A DNA stretch of 64,000 nt from Rhizobium sp. TH2 (GCF_024707525.1 NZ_CP062231.1:4340001-4404000); one strand, 5' to 3'; shown: positions 34,767 to 43,457, counted from the first letter of the stretch. Notes: a model not told the origin generated them from the sequence alone. Made by a program: numbers and translations.

Positions 34767-36375
34767 GACCGTCCAGGCGCCAGCATTGACGCATCGCCTC
34801 CGCATTGGGATCGTGTTCGCGCAAGACACGCGCCGTGAAAATTGGCAAATCAGGATAGTCAACCGTCTGAGAGACGATCCACGATATCTGCTGGCGGCGG
34901 AACTCGTTTACCCTCGAGGCTTTCCACAGCGGCGCGAGCCGCGCTTGTTTGGCGTCCTCAGCCGGCTCGAACGAGCCATCCTCGCAAGGGAGCCTGAGCT
35001 TGAGACGGCTCAATTTGACGACAAGACGCTCCAGGTTCAAGGGCTATATCAAGCGGGCAATCACGAACTCTTTGACGCAGGTTTGGCCCAGAATGCGATC
35101 ACCAGACTTGGGCTGGATCTCGTTATTCGGATGGTGCCAGAGCCACTGCCGGAAAGTGTCGTCGCTCTGCTGCCGTTGGGCGAATGGTCATTTTCATACT
35201 CCGCACAACAGACACCGACTGCAGACTGGACAGGGTTCAGCGACATCGTGAACCGCCAGCCCTCGACGGCCATCAGTTTGAATGTGAGACTTGCCGGCAA
35301 AGAAATTCCGATCGCGGCCGGCGCATTCAATCTGAAATTCTCAGCTGCGAGAAACGCGGGCTTCGTCAAGGAACGGGCCGTTACGATGCTGATGCGGGAA
35401 CTCGGCCGGCTGCACGCCACCGGCGCCCTTCATGCCGTTGAAGCACCTCCGCAAGTGGATACGGAGCCTCCCAGCGGCATGGATATCGTTCGCTATTCAG
35501 CGGGTTTGGCAACGAATCTGTTGCGACGCTTCACGAAAGCATTCAAGGCCAGAACCGGGATCGGATCAACCGTCTGGACACTGTTTATCGGAGACGGTGA
35601 TATCACCAACTTCGATCCAAGTCGCGCAGTCGAGATCCCGTCGTCACGCGACGAGATCCGGGCGGATCCGTTCCTGTTCGACCATGAGGGCGAAACTTAC
35701 CTGTTCTATGAAGCCTACGCCGCCGGCGCCCGCAAAGCCCACATCGCGGTGGGCCGATTGGAGGGGAACGAACTAACTCCCATGGGCATTGCTCTAGAGA
35801 AGGAGCACCACCTCTCATATCCTTTCATCTTCCGCCACGACGGGCAGATTTTCATGATGCCTGAGACCAACCAGGCGCGGCGGATCGAGATTTGGCGATG
35901 TGTCGAGTTCCCGCACAAGTGGGAACTTTATTCGACCGCGCTCGAAGGTCAGTCTCCTGCCGACAGCGCACTCATCGAGCATGCCGGCGAGTGGTGGCTG
36001 TTTACAAACCTCTCGGACTTTCATGCCTATGAGGACCACTGCAGCGAGCTCCATGTCTTCAAGGTCGATGGTCCTACGCTCAGGGAAGTCGTGCCACATA
36101 GATGTAACCCGGTGGTTATCGACGGTACGACCGCGCGCAACGCGGGGCGCCTGTTCTCGACCAATGGCAAGCTCTACAGGCCATCCCAGCGCAACGAGCA
36201 CGGCATCTACGGCTACGGCCTCAACATCATGGAAATCGACCGTCTCAACCTTGACGCCTATGAAGAGCGCTGTGCGAGGACCATTGTGCCGGACTTCAAA
36301 CCGGGGCTCATGGGTTGTCATCATTTCGATGCGACGGGCGGCCGGTTCGTCATTGATGCACGATTAGGTGACTAG
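34756..36375 (+). CDS. GINT1-like protein: formyltransferase-like domain plus beta-propeller
   Basis: The 539-residue protein has two parts. Residues about 15-215 resemble the formyltransferase-like fold (LRIGIVFAQD, then LDLVIRMVPEPLPESVVALLPLGEWSF). Residues about 265-530 form a GH43-like five-bladed propeller (IRADPFLFDHEGETYLFYE, LSYPFIFRHDGQIFMMPE, DSALIEHAGEWWLFTN). This pairing is seen in bacterial proteins annotated as glucosamine inositolphosphorylceramide transferase 1 N-terminal-like (GINT1). Its bacterial reaction is poorly known; transfer to or from a sugar is the best guess. The start lies 11 bases inside the thioesterase gene, so it is translationally coupled to the NRPS, which suggests a step on the peptide product or its joining to a sugar. 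Its last 12 bases overlap the convergent PPTase gene. Confidence 0.7.
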   Translation: MLDRTVQAPALTHRLRIGIVFAQDTRRENWQIRIVNRLRDDPRYLLAAELVYPRGFPQRREPRLFGVLSRLERAILAREPELETAQFDDKTLQVQGLYQAGNHELFDAGLAQNAITRLGLDLVIRMVPEPLPESVVALLPLGEWSFSYSAQQTPTADWTGFSDIVNRQPSTAISLNVRLAGKEIPIAAGAFNLKFSAARNAGFVKERAVTMLMRELGRLHATGALHAVEAPPQVDTEPPSGMDIVRYSAGLATNLLRRFTKAFKARTGIGSTVWTLFIGDGDITNFDPSRAVEIPSSRDEIRADPFLFDHEGETYLFYEAYAAGARKAHIAVGRLEGNELTPMGIALEKEHHLSYPFIFRHDGQIFMMPETNQARRIEIWRCVEFPHKWELYSTALEGQSPADSALIEHAGEWWLFTNLSDFHAYEDHCSELHVFKVDGPTLREVVPHRCNPVVIDGTTARNAGRLFSTNGKLYRPSQRNEHGIYGYGLNIMEIDRLNLDAYEERCARTIVPDFKPGLMGCHHFDATGGRFVIDARLGD

Positions 36376-37110
36376 ACCAGCATCCTGGATAAATATTCTG
36401 GCAAGGGACTGGTAGCGCAGCCGGACGGCTTCGCCTCCGGTCATGGCTGCAACGGCCCCGACAAATCCGGGCGGCGCATCGACGTTGAAGAGCTTCCAAC
36501 TCTCGCTCGCCTGCTCATCGCCGTCCAAACGTTCAAGGCGCGGCGGAAGTTTGTCTTCGACGGTTACGTCGAAGGAATCGAGCGGCAGCAACAATCCCAT
36601 CCCGTGCGCCTTCACGAACGCCTCTTTTCGCGTCCAGCAACGATAGAAGGCATGCAGGTAATCCTGCTGCTGCAGGCCTTTGATGGCGGCGCATTCACGA
36701 CGTGAAAAGAACCGTCCCGCGACATCCTCGTTAATCGGCCTGATCTGTTCTATGTCAATACCGATGGGAAACATATCGCAAACGGCGAGCACGGCACGAT
36801 CGGCGGAGTGGCTGAGATTGAACTGAAGCGGTACCTGCATCGAGGGACCAATTTGCGGCTTGCCGTGGGTATTCGTGACGAGGATCACGGCGCTCGCCTG
36901 GACACCCAGATATTGGCTGAGAACCATCCGCATAAGTCCGCGGGCGGTGCTGAAACGAATGGCATCACGCTCTCTGACGAACCGCGTGGCCCGTAAGGTT
37001 TCCTCCGGTGAAAGGGTATCCCATAGCCGGGAGACCTCTGGAATGGAACGGTCTAGAGACCAGCTCCAGATATCGATGATCCCTTTTCCAACGCTCGGTA
37101 CACAAGCCAT
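36364..37110 (-). CDS. Sfp-type 4'-phosphopantetheinyl transferase
   Basis: The 248-residue protein has the Sfp-type motifs in order: FNLSHSADRAVLAV near 100, IGIDIEQI near 118 (metal-binding Asp and Glu), and CWTRKEAFVKAHG near 160. It transfers phosphopantetheine from CoA to carrier-protein serines, here most likely the ACP and the three PCPs of the neighbouring megasynthases (Ser566, Ser982, Ser2624 and the terminal PCP). The length is normal for the family. It is convergent with the GINT1-like gene and one base from the end of the DegT-type aminotransferase gene upstream on the same strand, so those two form an operon. Confidence 0.92.
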   Translation of the reverse strand: MACVPSVGKGIIDIWSWSLDRSIPEVSRLWDTLSPEETLRATRFVRERDAIRFSTARGLMRMVLSQYLGVQASAVILVTNTHGKPQIGPSMQVPLQFNLSHSADRAVLAVCDMFPIGIDIEQIRPINEDVAGRFFSRRECAAIKGLQQQDYLHAFYRCWTRKEAFVKAHGMGLLLPLDSFDVTVEDKLPPRLERLDGDEQASESWKLFNVDAPPGFVGAVAAMTGGEAVRLRYQSLARIFIQDAGLVT

Positions 37111-37111
37111 T

Positions 37112-38308
37112 CTAACTGTTCCGGTAGCTTGTGTTGGGAACCAGATGTCCGATGTCCGTGGCAGCCGGTCCGACCATGCGCCGGGTCAGGTATCGCATGA
37201 GCGGCATCGGGTAGTTTTCGCCGAGACTTATGCGGCAGGTCCGTTTGAGAATGTCGAGCGACGCGGCACACATATTGGGTTCATATTCGATCTCGCGCGC
37301 GGCCCAGTCATAGGGGTTCATGCGGGGATGCACCACGCTCTGCTGCAAAATCGGTTGCCAGAACGAAAAGATGTGGCGGCTCGAATCATAAATCCTCTGG
37401 ACGCCGCGCTTATGCTCTCGGGCAAAGGCAACCGCCTCATCCGGCGTATCGAAGAGCACGTGCATTCCAGCCGCGTTCGGCAGGTCATTGTGCGGGCCAA
37501 TCTGCAAGTGCCTGCTTTTCAGAAGAATGCTGCTCATGATGTCGTAACGACGCCGCATTCTGCCAATCATCGGATCCAGCTTTTTCAACTGAACGTTCAG
37601 CATCGCACCCTGGATCTGGCTGGCCTTGAGGTTGACCCCCGGAATGAGAGGCATGTTGGCATTGTCGAGATGGCCGCGGAACACCGCACCGACGTCATGG
37701 TACATTCTGGCCCGCGCGAAATACTCGTCGTTGTTCGTAACGACCGCGCCGCCCTCTCCGATGCTGATGTTTTTGAACTGGTTGAAACTGAACGCGCCCA
37801 GGTCCCCGATCGTCCCCACCCGCCGCCCTTTGTAGGACACGCCCACAGCCTGGCACGCATCTTCGATCACGAGCAGCCGATGCTTGCGCGCGATGCCCAT
37901 TATCGTGTCCATCTCGCACACCTTGTTGGCCATATGCACCGGAATGATGGCCTTGGTGTTTGGTGTGATCTTGCGAAGGATATCGTTCGGGGAAATCGTC
38001 AGTGTGGCGTCGATATCTACGATAACAGGAACCGCGCCCACCGCAAGCGGCGCAGCCGCCGTGGCGATCCAGGTGTAAGCGGGCACCAGCACCTCATCGC
38101 CAGGCCCGATCCCCGCAGCCACAAGAGCGGCTATCAGTGCGCCGGTCCCGTTGCTCGTCGTCAACGTGTGCTTCACTCCGAACTGGTTGGAAAAGGCCGC
38201 CTCGAACCGCGCCAGGGGACCACCCTCGGCGCCGTTGTAGCGGGCCAACCGCCCGGAAGCTATGACGGGCGCCAAAGCGAGCCACTCCCGCAATCCAACA
38301 CGTGCCAC
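37112..38308 (-). CDS. DegT/DnrJ/EryC1/StrS-type PLP aminotransferase
   Basis: The 398-residue enzyme is a fold-type I PLP aminotransferase of the DegT/StrS family: GTGALIAALVAAGIGPGDEV near 55, VPAYTWIATA, VIEDACQAVGVSYKG near 165, and the PLP Lys in SFNQFKNISIGEGG near 193. Members make amino sugars and aminocyclitols from keto precursors. I chose GTG 38308 because GGAGG lies six bases before it; an in-frame start at 38353 would add 15 residues without such a site. It sits directly upstream of the PPTase gene and is divergent from a GMC oxidoreductase that could supply a keto substrate. A role in the NRPS product or in an amino-sugar of the polymer is possible; the sequence does not decide. 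Confidence 0.86.
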   Translation of the reverse strand: MARVGLREWLALAPVIASGRLARYNGAEGGPLARFEAAFSNQFGVKHTLTTSNGTGALIAALVAAGIGPGDEVLVPAYTWIATAAAPLAVGAVPVIVDIDATLTISPNDILRKITPNTKAIIPVHMANKVCEMDTIMGIARKHRLLVIEDACQAVGVSYKGRRVGTIGDLGAFSFNQFKNISIGEGGAVVTNNDEYFARARMYHDVGAVFRGHLDNANMPLIPGVNLKASQIQGAMLNVQLKKLDPMIGRMRRRYDIMSSILLKSRHLQIGPHNDLPNAAGMHVLFDTPDEAVAFAREHKRGVQRIYDSSRHIFSFWQPILQQSVVHPRMNPYDWAAREIEYEPNMCAASLDILKRTCRISLGENYPMPLMRYLTRRMVGPAATDIGHLVPNTSYRNS

Positions 38309-38480
38309 TGAACCCCTCCGTTCCTGCCAATCCAGGCGATTGTGACAGGACACACTCTAGCCCCGAGCCGTCGGCGGTTCAAAATGGACTTGTGACTTAA
38401 CATCAGTATCTTAGTAACTAGCCGCAGGTACTCCGAAGCAGTAGCGATGGTACCAGTGCTACACATAAAGACCGATTTCG

Positions 38481-40268
38481 ATGCCATTGGAGAATCTGGT
38501 ATCAAAAACACTAGCCGAAATCGGGGAATTAAGCTTGGCGATCACCAACTTGCGGAATGCGCCGCGTGGGCTGGAGCTTCACACCGACATCGCCATCGTC
38601 GGCGGAGGGCCTGCAGGGCTGGCCATCGCCCGGGAGCTCTCGGGAACGCGCATCCGCGTCATGGTGATAGACAGCGGCGGCTTCGAGGTCGAAGACAGTC
38701 TCGATACCCTTAATCGCGTCGAAAACGTCGGAGCAACGAATTCGTCCAACAAGATCGGCCGAGGCTATTCGGGGCCGCTGACCTGGCTCAATGATGTGCC
38801 TCCATTTGAACTGCGTCACAGGGGCCTTGGTGGCAGCACTAGGACCTGGATTGGCAAATGCGCCGCCTTCGACGAGATCGACTTCGAGAAGCGAAGCTGG
38901 GTTCCCGGTTCGGGTTGGCCTGTTTCTCTTGCAGAGCTAAAGCCCCATCTCGATCGAGCGGCGGAACTTCTCAACCTCGGTCCGAACGTCTACGATCGAA
39001 GTCTCTACAATCTGCTGCGTTCGGCGCCGAGGCTCGACATCTCCGACGACGACATGGTGCGGCCCTTCTTCTGGCAGTTCAGCCACGAGCCAGGATCCCG
39101 CGGCGAGCCTATGCGCTTCCGGCGCATTGCCCGGCGGATCGATGGGCCGAATATCGACTTCCTCACGCATGCAACCGCAACGCGGATCGACACCGTTCCC
39201 AATGGGACGCGCGTTCATTCCGTCACCGTTCGCAACGATGAAGGCGGGCACGCTATAGTCTACCCATCCGTGGTGGTCCTCTGTTCGGGCGGCATCGAAA
39301 ATGCGCGTCTCCTGCTGATATCGAACGCGATCGCCAAGAAGGGGCTGGGCAACGATCATGGCGTCGTGGGGCGCTATCTGGCCGATCATCCGCGAACCGT
39401 TCTCGCGCGCTTTCCGGCCCATGCAATCCAACGGGTCTCGGAGATATTTACATTCTACGGACTGGCGGATCGTCATAGCACCAACTTCTATCTGCACGGT
39501 CTCACGTTGAGCCCGGCGGTACAGCGCCGTGAGGGGCTGCTGAATTGTGCGGCCTATCCCGTTCAAACGCTCTCGCACGATGATCCCTGGCTGGCGCTCA
39601 GACGTCTGGCGAGCACGCCAGGCCGCGCGTCGTTGGCAGATCTTTCCAGTATATTGCGTTCTCCTGTCACATTGGCAAACGGACTTATCGAGCGGTTCGT
39701 CCATCGGCGGGGCCTGCCGCGCAAGGCATCGGAGCTCCGATTCGATGTGATGGTCGAGCAGCGGCCAAATCCGCAAAGCCGGGTGATGCTGTCGCGCACG
39801 AAGGATGCCCATCAGGTGCCGCTACCGAAAGTGAACTGGCGTATCAGTGATCACGAAGTGCACTCCATCCGCCGGTTTGCCGAACTGACAGCAATCGCAT
39901 TCAGCCGTGCGGGCTTACCAGAGCCGCTGTTACCGGATTGGGTCATTCAACAAGCGACGAAGGAGGTCCCCTTCGCAGACATGGCTCATCCCTCGGGAAC
40001 GACGAGAATGGGTAGCGATGTGAAGAGCAGCGTAGTCGATGCCAATTGTATGGTGCACGGCGTCGAAGGCCTGTTCATAGCGGGAAGCTCTGTATTTCCG
40101 ACAGCCGGGCATGCGAACCCGACGCTGATGATCATTGCGCTGGCGCTGCGGCTCGCCGATCATCTGAGAGGACATCAGGCAAGCGCGGCGGATCACGGCG
40201 TGCGCGCGGACAAGGAACCAATCAAGCCAGTATTATCCGGTTCAGCGATCGCGTCGCCCGCGCATTGA
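38481..40268 (+). CDS. GMC-family flavin oxidoreductase
   Basis: The 595-residue protein shows the FAD-binding fold IAIVGGGPAGLAIAREL near 37, HRGLGGSTRTWIGKC near 113, LCSGGIENARLLL near 273 and the GMC C-terminal half HPSGTTRMGSD...GLFIAGSSVFPTAGHANPT near 510-560. Enzymes of this type oxidise alcohol groups of sugars, cyclitols or small alcohols to carbonyls. Placed divergently from a DegT-type aminotransferase, it could make the keto compound that the latter aminates, as in aminocyclitol pathways; this is inference. No secretion signal is seen. Its last 76 bases overlap the 3' end of the convergent flavin oxidoreductase gene. Confidence 0.86.
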   Translation: MPLENLVSKTLAEIGELSLAITNLRNAPRGLELHTDIAIVGGGPAGLAIARELSGTRIRVMVIDSGGFEVEDSLDTLNRVENVGATNSSNKIGRGYSGPLTWLNDVPPFELRHRGLGGSTRTWIGKCAAFDEIDFEKRSWVPGSGWPVSLAELKPHLDRAAELLNLGPNVYDRSLYNLLRSAPRLDISDDDMVRPFFWQFSHEPGSRGEPMRFRRIARRIDGPNIDFLTHATATRIDTVPNGTRVHSVTVRNDEGGHAIVYPSVVVLCSGGIENARLLLISNAIAKKGLGNDHGVVGRYLADHPRTVLARFPAHAIQRVSEIFTFYGLADRHSTNFYLHGLTLSPAVQRREGLLNCAAYPVQTLSHDDPWLALRRLASTPGRASLADLSSILRSPVTLANGLIERFVHRRGLPRKASELRFDVMVEQRPNPQSRVMLSRTKDAHQVPLPKVNWRISDHEVHSIRRFAELTAIAFSRAGLPEPLLPDWVIQQATKEVPFADMAHPSGTTRMGSDVKSSVVDANCMVHGVEGLFIAGSSVFPTAGHANPTLMIIALALRLADHLRGHQASAADHGVRADKEPIKPVLSGSAIASPAH

Positions 40269-41584
40269 GCTTTTGATTCCAAACGCCCGCGACGCTCTGC
40301 TTCAAACTCCAGCACATTATGCTCGGCAGTTATCGCGGAGATATGCGATGTCGGCTGATAATCGAACCCGCCTTGGCGGCCGAAGGACAAAATGCCGATC
40401 GCCTTCAGGTCGCTGATGGCTTGCGCTGCCGCCGCCCCAGCGCCTTTGAGATAGATGGGATAGGCGGACGTAGTCTCCCTCGCGCCCTCCAGCGTCAAGT
40501 CGCCCAGAAGGATGCCACGCCTCCGCACATGGTCTTGAAACGACGCAGCAAGGACGTCGCTTCCCGGCGATGGGTCGCCCGCGATGACTTCAACCGAAAA
40601 GTACTCCCGTCCGTTGGCCTGGCCGTAACAATCCGAATGCATGGTCAGACGCTTCCATCCCCCCTCGTCAGAAAAGTTATAGAGGATATGAAAGGGGAAG
40701 TTTCGCTGGCCACGAAAGCTGTAAAATAGGCTTGTCAACGTTGCATAGCGGATGCTCGGATTTGCCGGAAGCCCGCACCAATTCGACACGACATCGAGTG
40801 GCACGGTCGAAAAGACGGTCGAACTCGAGAAGATTCCGGAATCCGTCTGGATGACCAGCGCGCCACTCCCGTCGCGGTGGATGGATTGAACGTGCTCGCC
40901 GAGACGTATGTCCACGCCGGTGGCGCGCAGTGCGTCTCCCGCCGGCTCGTAGAGCTCGGAGAACCCGCCCCTCGGTCTCACCAATGAGCGTGCGTGCGAG
41001 CGCCGAGGAGCAACAAGGCGCCGCAATTGCCCCGCAAAGCTCGCATTTTGCGAGATCCACCGCATGCGCTTGCGCGCAAACTCGCCCTCGATACGTTCGG
41101 GGCCGGTGCCGTAAAAGCGTGTCAGATAGGAGAGCAGACCGGTGCGCTTTGCGAACCTCTCGCCCAGCCAGTAGCATACGAAATCGCGGGCGCTGCGATC
41201 CGGATTGCGAGTCAGGCGTCCTCTTAACAGTGAGGCCAAGGTCCAGGCTACTTCCACGAGCCCCGCCTTTAGCAAGTCCGACTGATAATCGAATGGATAT
41301 CGTACGAGGTTGCCATGAAAATCGAGACGCCCCGTGGCGCCGTCATAAGGATGGTACTTCTCTCGAATGCCGGGAAATTTTTGGATGAACGGGGCGTCGT
41401 CGTGGAAAATGAAGCTGCCGATATCATAGGTGTAAGGCCCTATGTCGAGGCTTACATGGTTCCCGCCCAGATGAGCATATTCGTCGAGGACAAGTATCCT
41501 CCTCGCACCCTTCTCCTTGATTACAGAGGCCGCCGTCATCCCCGAAATGCCGGCACCGAGAACGATTGCGTCGAAGCGCTCCAT
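40193..41584 (-). CDS. FAD-dependent amine oxidase/protoporphyrinogen oxidase-like protein
   Basis: The 463-residue protein begins with a dinucleotide-binding fold (FDAIVLGAGISGMTAASVI), then GGNHVSLDIGPYTYDIGSFIFH, a pattern shared by amine oxidases, phytoene-desaturase-like proteins and UDP-galactopyranose mutase relatives. RPRGGFSELYEPAGDAL near 205 and STVFSTVPLDVVSNWCGL near 250 fit that family. Such proteins often occur in polysaccharide loci next to glycosyltransferases, and the substrate here is unknown. The start codon has GGGGAC just upstream. A motif like that before the GT4 and wzy genes lies 97 bases upstream (41681-41693), which suggests shared control with the polysaccharide genes. 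The 3' end overlaps the GMC gene by 76 bases. Confidence 0.78.
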   Translation of the reverse strand: MERFDAIVLGAGISGMTAASVIKEKGARRILVLDEYAHLGGNHVSLDIGPYTYDIGSFIFHDDAPFIQKFPGIREKYHPYDGATGRLDFHGNLVRYPFDYQSDLLKAGLVEVAWTLASLLRGRLTRNPDRSARDFVCYWLGERFAKRTGLLSYLTRFYGTGPERIEGEFARKRMRWISQNASFAGQLRRLVAPRRSHARSLVRPRGGFSELYEPAGDALRATGVDIRLGEHVQSIHRDGSGALVIQTDSGIFSSSTVFSTVPLDVVSNWCGLPANPSIRYATLTSLFYSFRGQRNFPFHILYNFSDEGGWKRLTMHSDCYGQANGREYFSVEVIAGDPSPGSDVLAASFQDHVRRRGILLGDLTLEGARETTSAYPIYLKGAGAAAAQAISDLKAIGILSFGRQGGFDYQPTSHISAITAEHNVLEFEAERRGRLESKAQCAGDAIAEPDNTGLIGSLSARTP

Positions 41585-42004
41585 GGAGTCCCCATTTTGG
41601 ACTTGGCACCGTATCGTCGGCTCAAATACGACGATCTCAGCTAGATCTTTGTAAGCACGCGACGACGCTTCGGGTTCTTATCCCTGCCAGGGTTTGCGGT
41701 CGCTGATTTCGCAACTGCTAGACCCCAACTGGTCGACTCGTAACCACCTTGGCAGCGTCTAGGTGACAGAATGTTCCAACGCAGCGGGAGGATCAACTTG
41801 GCCTTAAGGAGTATGAAGTCGAGCGTTGGTCCGGATCGCGCCCCTTGGATGAACGCACGAAACAGCGGGCGAGAAGCTCAACGGCTTTGGAGGCGAATAG
41901 GCCAAATACGACGGCGAGTGGAAAAATCGCTCGCGGCAAACCACCCTGCAATTAGCGAAACAAAACGAAGCTGGGCAGGGCCGGTTCGACGAACAGAAGT
42001 GGCG
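41585..42004. promoter_or_regulatory. Gene-poor region upstream of the flavin oxidoreductase gene
   Basis: I find no convincing gene in these 420 bases. A plus-strand frame starting at 41771 runs antisense into the PadR-like gene and has no family resemblance. The region holds the motif at 41681-41693 and probably the promoter of the oxidoreductase gene. Confidence 0.35.
41681..41693. promoter_or_regulatory. Candidate regulator motif, site 2
   Basis: tccctgccagggt has a perfect CCCTG-C-CAGGG palindrome at its centre and differs from the site at 6444-6456 by one base. It lies 97 bases before the flavin oxidoreductase start, a distance like those of the other two sites. Confidence 0.32.
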
Positions 42005-42307
42005 CTAAGCGGTCACAGTCTCATGGAAACTCTGAGGAAAGCCTATCTCGACGTCTTTGAAGGAATTATGCCGCTTCGCACCAATTCCGGTGACCCTATA
42101 TCTATGCATCACCACCCCGGAGGGCGCGAACACCCCCTCGGCGAACGAGCTAACCCACTTCTTCCTCTTCAAGCGGCCAAGATAGGCATAGACCGAGCCA
42201 ATTTTTATTTTGGGTGAGGCATGAACAATCTGCATGGGATAGAGCGCTCCCTCACGTATGAGCACCCGGAGTATTTCAGCTTCGATTTCCGATGTTCTTT
42301 TAGGCAT
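42005..42307 (-). CDS. Small PadR-like winged-helix protein
   Basis: From ATG 42307 (GGGGG about six bases upstream) the protein has 100 residues. MPKRTSEIEAEILRVLIREGALYPMQIVHAS, then IKIGSVYAYLGRLKRKKWVSS, resembles the DNA-binding wing of PadR-family regulators, in which a helix reads the operator and Y/L-rich helices pack against the wing. It is shorter than most PadR proteins and lacks the C-terminal dimer helix, as in the minimal PadR-s2 type. It lies near the island edge beside an IS element; its target is unknown. A longer in-frame start at 42391 exists but has a basic, low-complexity leader. Confidence 0.55.
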   Translation of the reverse strand: MPKRTSEIEAEILRVLIREGALYPMQIVHASPKIKIGSVYAYLGRLKRKKWVSSFAEGVFAPSGVVMHRYRVTGIGAKRHNSFKDVEIGFPQSFHETVTA

Positions 42308-42412
42308 GTCGATCCCCCAGATATGCCTCGACGCTACCGCAAGGAGGTTGCGCGAAACTGAGATCGACCTGTGGGGGCGGGCGCGTAGCACGTCGCGGGC
42401 GATGGTGAGCTA

Positions 42413-43455
42413 GAGCACTTTCGGCTATCGATGAATCGATTGTGAAGTGACGCGATGGGTTTGTTCTGATTCAACATCCACCTTGGTGGAGATTGACGAT
42501 GGCCAGAGCACTCGGTGAGGATTTACGGTTTCGCGTTTTGAAGGCTGCAGATGAAGGAGCCTCGGCGCGTCAGGCGGCAGCACGGTTTGGCGTCGGGGTA
42601 TCGAGCGCGATCCGGTGGATTGCGCGAGCGAAGATCGGTGAGTTATCGCCCCGACCGCAGGGGCGACGGCACGGCTCTCGCCTCGACGGTTATGCGGACT
42701 TCGTCTTCGGAATGATCGATGACCGCAAGGACATCACACTCAATGAGATGGTTGAGCGTCTCGAAGCTCAGTGCTCGATACGGGTCGGTCGGAGCACCTT
42801 GAACGACTGGCTTCGCGGGCATGGCTGGACGTTTAAAAAAAGTCCGCGCATGCACTGGAGCAGGAGCGCCCCGACATCCTGAAGCGGCGCCACGCCTGGT
42901 TCGACGGCCAACGCGACCTCGATCCGGCGAAGCTGGTCTTCATCGATGAAACCGGTCTGTCCACCAAGATGGCGCGCCTGCGCGGGCGCGCACCACGCGG
43001 AGAGCGTTGCCGGGCTGGCGTGCCGCACGGACACTGGAAGACTACCACCTTCACCGGTGCGCTCAGACTCTCCGGCATGACCGCGCCCTTCGTGTACGAC
43101 GGCGCGATGAACGGCAATGTGTTCCTTGCCTATGTCGAGCAGGTGCTGGTTCCCACGCTCGAACCAGGCGACATTGTCGTCATGGACAATTTGCCCGCTC
43201 ACAAGGCCGCCGGTGTCCGAGACGCCATCAAGGCGGCGAGAGCATCGCTACTGTTCCTGCCGCCCTACAGTCCAGACTTCAACCCCAGTGAAAACGCATT
43301 CGCCAAACTCAAGGCGATGATGCGCGCAAAGGCCGAGAGAACCATTGCCGCACTCTGGAGCGCTGTCGGCCCTATCGTCGAACTCTTCACGCCAGCCGAA
43401 TGCGCAAACTACTTCAAGGCAGCGGGTTATGACCCGGGTTAAGCCGGACGTGCTC
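42413..43455 (+). mobile_element. IS630-family insertion sequence, apparently complete
   Basis: The element spans 1,043 bp and is flanked by TA on both sides (42411-42412 and 43456-43457), the target duplicated by IS630/Tc1-type elements. Including the TA, the ends TAGAGCACTTTCGGCT and the reverse complement of the right end, TAGAGCACGTCCGGCT, match at 14 of 16 positions. It carries one transposase read by frameshifting. Confidence 0.88.
42499..43442 (+). CDS. IS630-family transposase made by -1 frameshift
   Basis: The first frame (42499-42882) encodes the N-terminal helix-turn-helix domain (GASARQAAARFGVGVSSAIRW) and ends in an out-of-frame tail. A run of seven A at 42835-42841 (TTTAAAAAAAG) allows a -1 shift. 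The new frame then reads KKSAHALEQERPDIL and continues without a stop to 43442 through the DDE domain: VFIDETG, VVMDNLPAHK and SPDFNPSENAF supply the two Asp and the Glu. All catalytic residues are present, so this is best read as programmed frameshifting, known for the family, and not as decay. GGAG lies upstream of ATG 42499. Confidence 0.88.
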
Positions 43456-43457
43456 TA

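Noticed and set aside
41771..42217. Plus-strand frame of 148 codons
   Set aside because: It runs antisense to the PadR-like gene, has no family resemblance and no good ribosome site.
42882..42969. Transposase read as a pseudogene because of the frame break
   Set aside because: The break lies at a run of seven A, the downstream frame continues with all DDE residues, and IS630 elements are known to use this shift.
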